A stretch of 64,000 nucleotides of DNA, taken from NCBI RefSeq assembly GCF_001905385.1, contig NZ_LIPF01000013.1, positions 62,001-126,000 on the forward strand, given 5' to 3'. The translations under genes and the position numbers were made by a program. The stretch's first letter is position 1; the number at the start of each line of letters is the position of its first letter. The notes beneath the pieces were generated by a model. That model made no database searches and had not been told where the DNA came from. It saw nothing but the letters and a program-made list of their open reading frames with translations. Source of the stretch: Streptomyces sp. CB02414 (GTDB lineage Bacteria > Actinomycetota > Actinomycetes > Streptomycetales > Streptomycetaceae). This document shows, one piece after another, positions 60,888 to 64,000 of this stretch.

Positions 60888-61137
60888 CAAGGCACGGCGG
60901 CCACGTCGTCGCGCGGCGCGGGGCCACGACCGGCGTGTGCTTCCGGGCGCACCGGACCGGCGCCGCGGGCCGCTGCCCCCCCCCGGCCCTCTGACGGGCG
61001 TCGACCGCCGTCGTCCGCACGTCTCCCTCGTGGCGGTCGTGCGGCCGCCGGGCAGACCGGCGACCTGCGCCACATTCGCCGACGCGATGTCCGATTTCCG
61101 CCAGCCCGGACCTCCGGGCCGGCGGAGACTGGACGGT

Positions 61138-62544
61138 GTGAAGACGGACGACGTGGCGCTCGAGAAGGCGCGGGACAGCAGATACGAGGCCGTGCGCAGC
61201 CGGGACGCCCGGTTCGACGGGGCGTTCTTCTTCGCCGTCGAGACGACCGGCATCTACTGCCGGCCCAGCTGCCCGGCGGTCACACCGAAGCGGAGCAACG
61301 TGCGGTTCTTCGCGACCGCCGCCGCCGCGCAGGGTTCGGGGTTCCGGGCCTGCCGGCGGTGCCGCCCGGACGCCGTGCCGGGCTCGGCCGACTGGAACGT
61401 CCGCGCCGACGTCGTGGGCCGGGCCATGCGGCTGATCGGGGACGGCGTCGTCGACCGCGAGGGCGTCGCCGGACTCGCCGGCCGGCTCGGCTACAGCGCC
61501 CGCCAGGTGCAGCGGCAGCTCACCGCCGAGCTCGGAGCCGGGCCCGTCGCCCTGGCCCGCGCCCAGCGGTCGCACACCGCGCGCGTCCTGCTGCAGACCA
61601 CCGCCCTGCCGGTCACCGAGATCGCGTTCGCGTCGGGATTCGCCAGTGTGCGGCAGTTCAACGAGACGATCCGGGCCGTGTACGCGGCCACCCCGAGCGA
61701 GTTGCGCGCCGCCGCGCCCGCCCGCTCACGCACCGGCGCCCCCTCCGCCGGGATCCCGCTGCGCCTCGCCCACCGGGGGCCCTACCAGGCCGGGCCGGTC
61801 TTCGACCTGCTCCAGCGGGAGGCCGTCGCCGGAATCGAGGAGGTGAGCGGTTCCACCGGCCGCCGCGTGTACCGGCGCACCCTGCGCCTGCCGTACGGCA
61901 CCGGGATCGTCGCCGTCGACGAGCGTCCGGGCGGGACGCGCAACGGCGGCGGCTGGCTCGACGCCCGCCTCCACCTCACCGACCTGCGCGACCTGACCAC
62001 CGCCGTACAGCGGCTGCGCCGGCTCTTCGACCTCGACGCCGACCCGTACGCCGTCGACGAACGGCTCGGCGCCGACCCACGTCTCGCCCCGCTCGTCGCC
62101 GCCCGCCCCGGACTGCGCTCGCCGGGCACCGCCGATCCCGACGAGTTCGCCGTACGGGCCCTGGCGGGGCGGGCGGAGGCCGAGCGGCTGGTCCAGCGGT
62201 ACGGCAAGACGCTGGACGCGCCGTGCGGCACCCTCACCCACCTCTTCCCCGAACCGGGCGTCCTCGCCGAGGCGGAGCCGCACGGCACGCCGGGCGCCCT
62301 CGCCGCCGCCCTCGCCGACGGCGCCGTCCGCCTCGACCCCGGCGCGGACCGGGACGACGCCGAACGCGCGCTGCTCGCCGTACCCGGCGTGGACGCCGCC
62401 ACGGCCGCCGTCGTCCGCGCCCGCGCACTCGGCGACCCGGACGTCGCCCCGCCCGGCGCGGCCGTCCCCGAGACCTGGCGCCCCTGGCGCTCGTACGCCC
62501 TGAACCACCTGCGTGCAGCAGGAGAGTGGGAGAACCACCGATGA
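61138..62544 (+). CDS. AdaA-AlkA fusion: methylphosphotriester sensor and DNA glycosylase
   Basis: 468 residues joining three modules. An Ada N-terminal zinc domain has GIYCRPSCPAVTPKRSNVRF and ACRRCRPD (four Cys, the first being the methyl acceptor). An AraC-type HTH follows (YSARQVQRQLTAELGAGPVA; EIAFASGFASVRQFNETIRA). The AlkA 3-methyladenine glycosylase has LPYGTGIVAV and the HhH-GPD region LLAVPGVDAATAAVVRARAL, with PETWRPWRSYALNHL at the end. The start is a GTG with GGAG about 10 nt upstream; an ATG at 61087 is possible. It both senses methylation and removes alkylated bases. ogt follows by ATGA overlap. Confidence 0.93.
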   Translation: MKTDDVALEKARDSRYEAVRSRDARFDGAFFFAVETTGIYCRPSCPAVTPKRSNVRFFATAAAAQGSGFRACRRCRPDAVPGSADWNVRADVVGRAMRLIGDGVVDREGVAGLAGRLGYSARQVQRQLTAELGAGPVALARAQRSHTARVLLQTTALPVTEIAFASGFASVRQFNETIRAVYAATPSELRAAAPARSRTGAPSAGIPLRLAHRGPYQAGPVFDLLQREAVAGIEEVSGSTGRRVYRRTLRLPYGTGIVAVDERPGGTRNGGGWLDARLHLTDLRDLTTAVQRLRRLFDLDADPYAVDERLGADPRLAPLVAARPGLRSPGTADPDEFAVRALAGRAEAERLVQRYGKTLDAPCGTLTHLFPEPGVLAEAEPHGTPGALAAALADGAVRLDPGADRDDAERALLAVPGVDAATAAVVRARALGDPDVAPPGAAVPETWRPWRSYALNHLRAAGEWENHR

Positions 62545-63059
62545 CGAACATGACCACGACCGCGGCCACCGGTACCTACTGGACCGAGGTGCCCAGCCCC
62601 GTCGGCCCGCTGCTCCTCACCGCGGACACGGACGGCGCGCTCACCTCCCTGTCCGTGCCCGGGCAGAAGGGCGGCCGCGGTGTCCAGGAGGGATGGCGGC
62701 ACGACGCCGGGCCCTTCCGGGCCGCCGGGGAGCAGCTCGCCGCCTACTTCGCCGGGGAGCTGACCGAGTTCCGGCTGCCGCTGCGGGCCGAGGGCACCGC
62801 CTTCCGGGAGCGCGTGTGGGCCGCCCTGGACGACGTGCCCTACGGGTCGACCACGACGTACGGCGAGATCGCCGCCCGCATCGGGGCCTCCCGGCCCGCG
62901 GTACGCGCCGTCGGCGGCGCGATCGGCGCCAACCCGCTGCTGATCCTGCGCCCCTGCCACCGGGTGATCGGCGCCGACGGCTCCCTCACCGGGTACGCGG
63001 GCGGCCTGGAGCGCAAGACGCGGCTGCTGGCCCTGGAGGGCACCCTGCCGAGGCCCTAA
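62541..63059 (+). CDS. ogt: Methylated-DNA--protein-cysteine methyltransferase (Ogt)
   Basis: 172 residues. The active-site motif ILRPCHRVIGADGSLTGYAG has the acceptor Cys near 138; the DNA-binding HTH lies in GSTTTYGEIAARIGASRPAV. It removes O6-methyl groups from guanine by suicide transfer. It overlaps the AdaA-AlkA gene by 4 bp (ATGA), forming an adaptive-response operon controlled presumably by the Ada domain upstream. It converges with the DUF456 gene, overlapping by 4 bp. Confidence 0.95.
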   Translation: MTNMTTTAATGTYWTEVPSPVGPLLLTADTDGALTSLSVPGQKGGRGVQEGWRHDAGPFRAAGEQLAAYFAGELTEFRLPLRAEGTAFRERVWAALDDVPYGSTTTYGEIAARIGASRPAVRAVGGAIGANPLLILRPCHRVIGADGSLTGYAGGLERKTRLLALEGTLPRP

Positions 63060-63544
63060 CCGGCCAGTACCGCCCCCAGCCACGCCCCGGTGATCAGCAG
63101 GCAGGCGAAGAACTCTGTCAGCACGCCGTAACCGCCCGCGCGCATCGCCGTCCGCAGCGCCGCCCTCGCCTCGCCGTGCCGGCCCAGCCGCAGCCGCTCG
63201 GCGAGGTAGATGCCGCCCATGAAACCGGGTATCGCGCCGACCACCGGTATCAGGACGAAGCCGAGGACCGCGCCCGCGCCCCCGTACAGCGTGAGCCGCC
63301 GGGTCGCGTCGTCCGCGCGCATCCGCCGGCGCCGGGACGGCAGCGCCCAGCGCACCGCCAGGGACAGCAGCAGGACGACGGTGGCGCCGACGAGCACGGC
63401 CCACGCCAGCGGCCGCGGGTCCTTCAGCGCCCACCACAGGACCCCGGCCCACACCAGCCACGACCCGGGCATGCCGGGGAACAGCACCCCGTACAGCCCG
63501 AGCAGTATCACCAGCCCGGACAGCAGGAGGTCCCACGCTCCCAT
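63056..63544 (-). CDS. DUF456 membrane protein
   Basis: 162 residues, with about five hydrophobic segments: LLLSGLVILLGLYGVLFPGM at the N-terminus, VLVGATVVLLLSLAVRWALP, and Gly-rich GAGAVLGFVLIPVVGAIPGF and GGYGVLTEFFACLLITGAWL. The PGMPGSW and IPGFMGG turns are typical of DUF456. Function unknown. It is convergent with ogt. Confidence 0.9.
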   Translation of the reverse strand: MGAWDLLLSGLVILLGLYGVLFPGMPGSWLVWAGVLWWALKDPRPLAWAVLVGATVVLLLSLAVRWALPSRRRRMRADDATRRLTLYGGAGAVLGFVLIPVVGAIPGFMGGIYLAERLRLGRHGEARAALRTAMRAGGYGVLTEFFACLLITGAWLGAVLAG

Positions 63545-63607
63545 CTGTCCAGAGTGCCGGAGCCGCGCGCGGTCCGCAGATGTGCGGGCGGGTGCGGCGG
63601 GCGCCGG

Positions 63608-64000
63608 TCAGTGCTTCCTGGACACCCACTCCCGTTCGTAGGCGTGCCAGCCCAGCTGGAGCCGGGTGCTGACGCCGGTCAGCTCCATCAGACGCTTCAC
63701 CCGGCGCTGCACGGTCCGCAGCCCGAGGTCGAGCTGCTTGGCGACGCTCGCGTCGGTCAGGCCGGCCAGCAGCAGGGAGAGGATCTCCAGGTCGGTGGCG
63801 TCGGGCCCGTCCGGGCCGTGCTCGGTCACCCCCGAGGTGCCCAGCCGCAGCGGCAGCGCCTGTCGCCACACCGCTTCGAACAGTCCCGACAGCAGCTCCA
63901 GCAGGCCGCTGGCGTGCACGACCAGCGCGGCGGGCTCCGAGGAGCGCGCGGTGAGCGGGACCAGGGCGAGGGACCGGTCGGCGACGACCAGTTTGGTCGG
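63608..64000 (-). CDS. LuxR-type regulator, C-terminal part (5' end outside window)
   Basis: 131 visible residues, open to the right edge. The C-terminal HTH is ILSLLLAGLTDASVAKQLDL then GLRTVQRRVKRLMELTGVST. The preceding part (KLVVADRSLALVPLTARSSE; FEAVWRQALPLRLG) matches Streptomyces proteins that combine a TrmB-like or phospholipase-like N-region with a LuxR HTH. The true start is outside the window, so neither length nor sensor domain can be stated. Confidence 0.82.
   Translation of the reverse strand, partial: PTKLVVADRSLALVPLTARSSEPAALVVHASGLLELLSGLFEAVWRQALPLRLGTSGVTEHGPDGPDATDLEILSLLLAGLTDASVAKQLDLGLRTVQRRVKRLMELTGVSTRLQLGWHAYEREWVSRKH

Noticed and set aside
60976..60984. Run of nine C residues between rsgA and the adaA-alkA fusion, considered as a phase-variable tract
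   Set aside because: It lies in non-coding DNA, is not placed in a promoter spacer I can define, and C-runs are common at this GC content.

Overview
The window is chromosomal DNA of a Streptomyces-type actinomycete. Base composition is very GC-rich with strong G/C at third codon positions. GTG starts and 4-bp ATGA/GTGA gene overlaps are common, and many genes start at a TANNNT box only 6-8 nt before the start codon (leaderless). Gene content is also typical: a cysN/cysD/cysC/cysH/sulfite-reductase cluster, an lrm/mgt macrolide-resistance pair, an XRE/DUF397/ATPase set, an alditol oxidase like the S. coelicolor AldO and an AdaA-AlkA fusion. No rRNA, tRNA, CRISPR array, prophage or complete insertion sequence is visible.

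Layout. 1-3.5 kb: glycogen/trehalose enzymes (TreY running off the left edge, GlgX). 3.9-7 kb: a HEPN-domain protein, a DEDDh exonuclease and a phosphotransferase. 7.1-10.2 kb: a sugar ABC importer without its own ATPase. 10.2-12.5 kb: a leader peptide, the 23S rRNA methyltransferase (lrm) and the macrolide glycosyltransferase (mgt). 12.8-23 kb: a DUF1697 gene, then a long leftward sulfur-assimilation operon running from sulfite reductase through APS reductase, CysC, CysD, CysN and a sulfonate-type ABC transporter to a CbiX-like chelatase, headed by a small leader peptide. 23-33.7 kb: GNAT, secreted protein, GAF regulator, AidB-like dehydrogenase, YihY, NmrA, two AraC regulators, a VOC protein and a lipoprotein, with a 223-bp MITE-like repeat. 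33.7-36.4 kb: a self-contained ABC export operon with its own regulator and a double operator. 36.4-42.2 kb: STAS, carboxylesterase, XRE/DUF397/ATPase and a disrupted PucR-type regulator. 42.4-47.4 kb: a secreted protein and a MoxR-DUF58-DUF4129 operon. 47.5-55.5 kb: homocysteine methyltransferase, CPBP protease, a two-component system, a DinB-like/PEP-mutase pair, TetR and a Tat-exported PHP phosphoesterase. 55.5-64 kb: an MFS exporter, alditol oxidase, an unusual radical SAM protein, RsgA, DNA-alkylation repair genes, a DUF456 protein and a LuxR-type regulator cut by the right edge.

How parts work together. Sulfate is activated by CysDN, reduced by CysH and the siroheme sulfite reductase, and siroheme supply fits the CbiX-like gene at the end of the same operon. 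Lrm protects ribosomes and Mgt inactivates macrolides. The RNA before lrm can be drawn as a switch: a leader peptide with an Arg-Met-Arg motif, an 11-bp anti-sequestering helix and a helix that covers the lrm ribosome binding site.

The most unusual observations are that lrm leader switch; a PucR-type regulator whose central ~179 bp reads correctly only after re-inversion, flanked by matching inverted repeats; a short Arg-rich upstream ORF coupled to an MFS exporter; a small ORF with switch-like RNA before rsgA; and a radical SAM protein with a CX8CX2C cluster motif.
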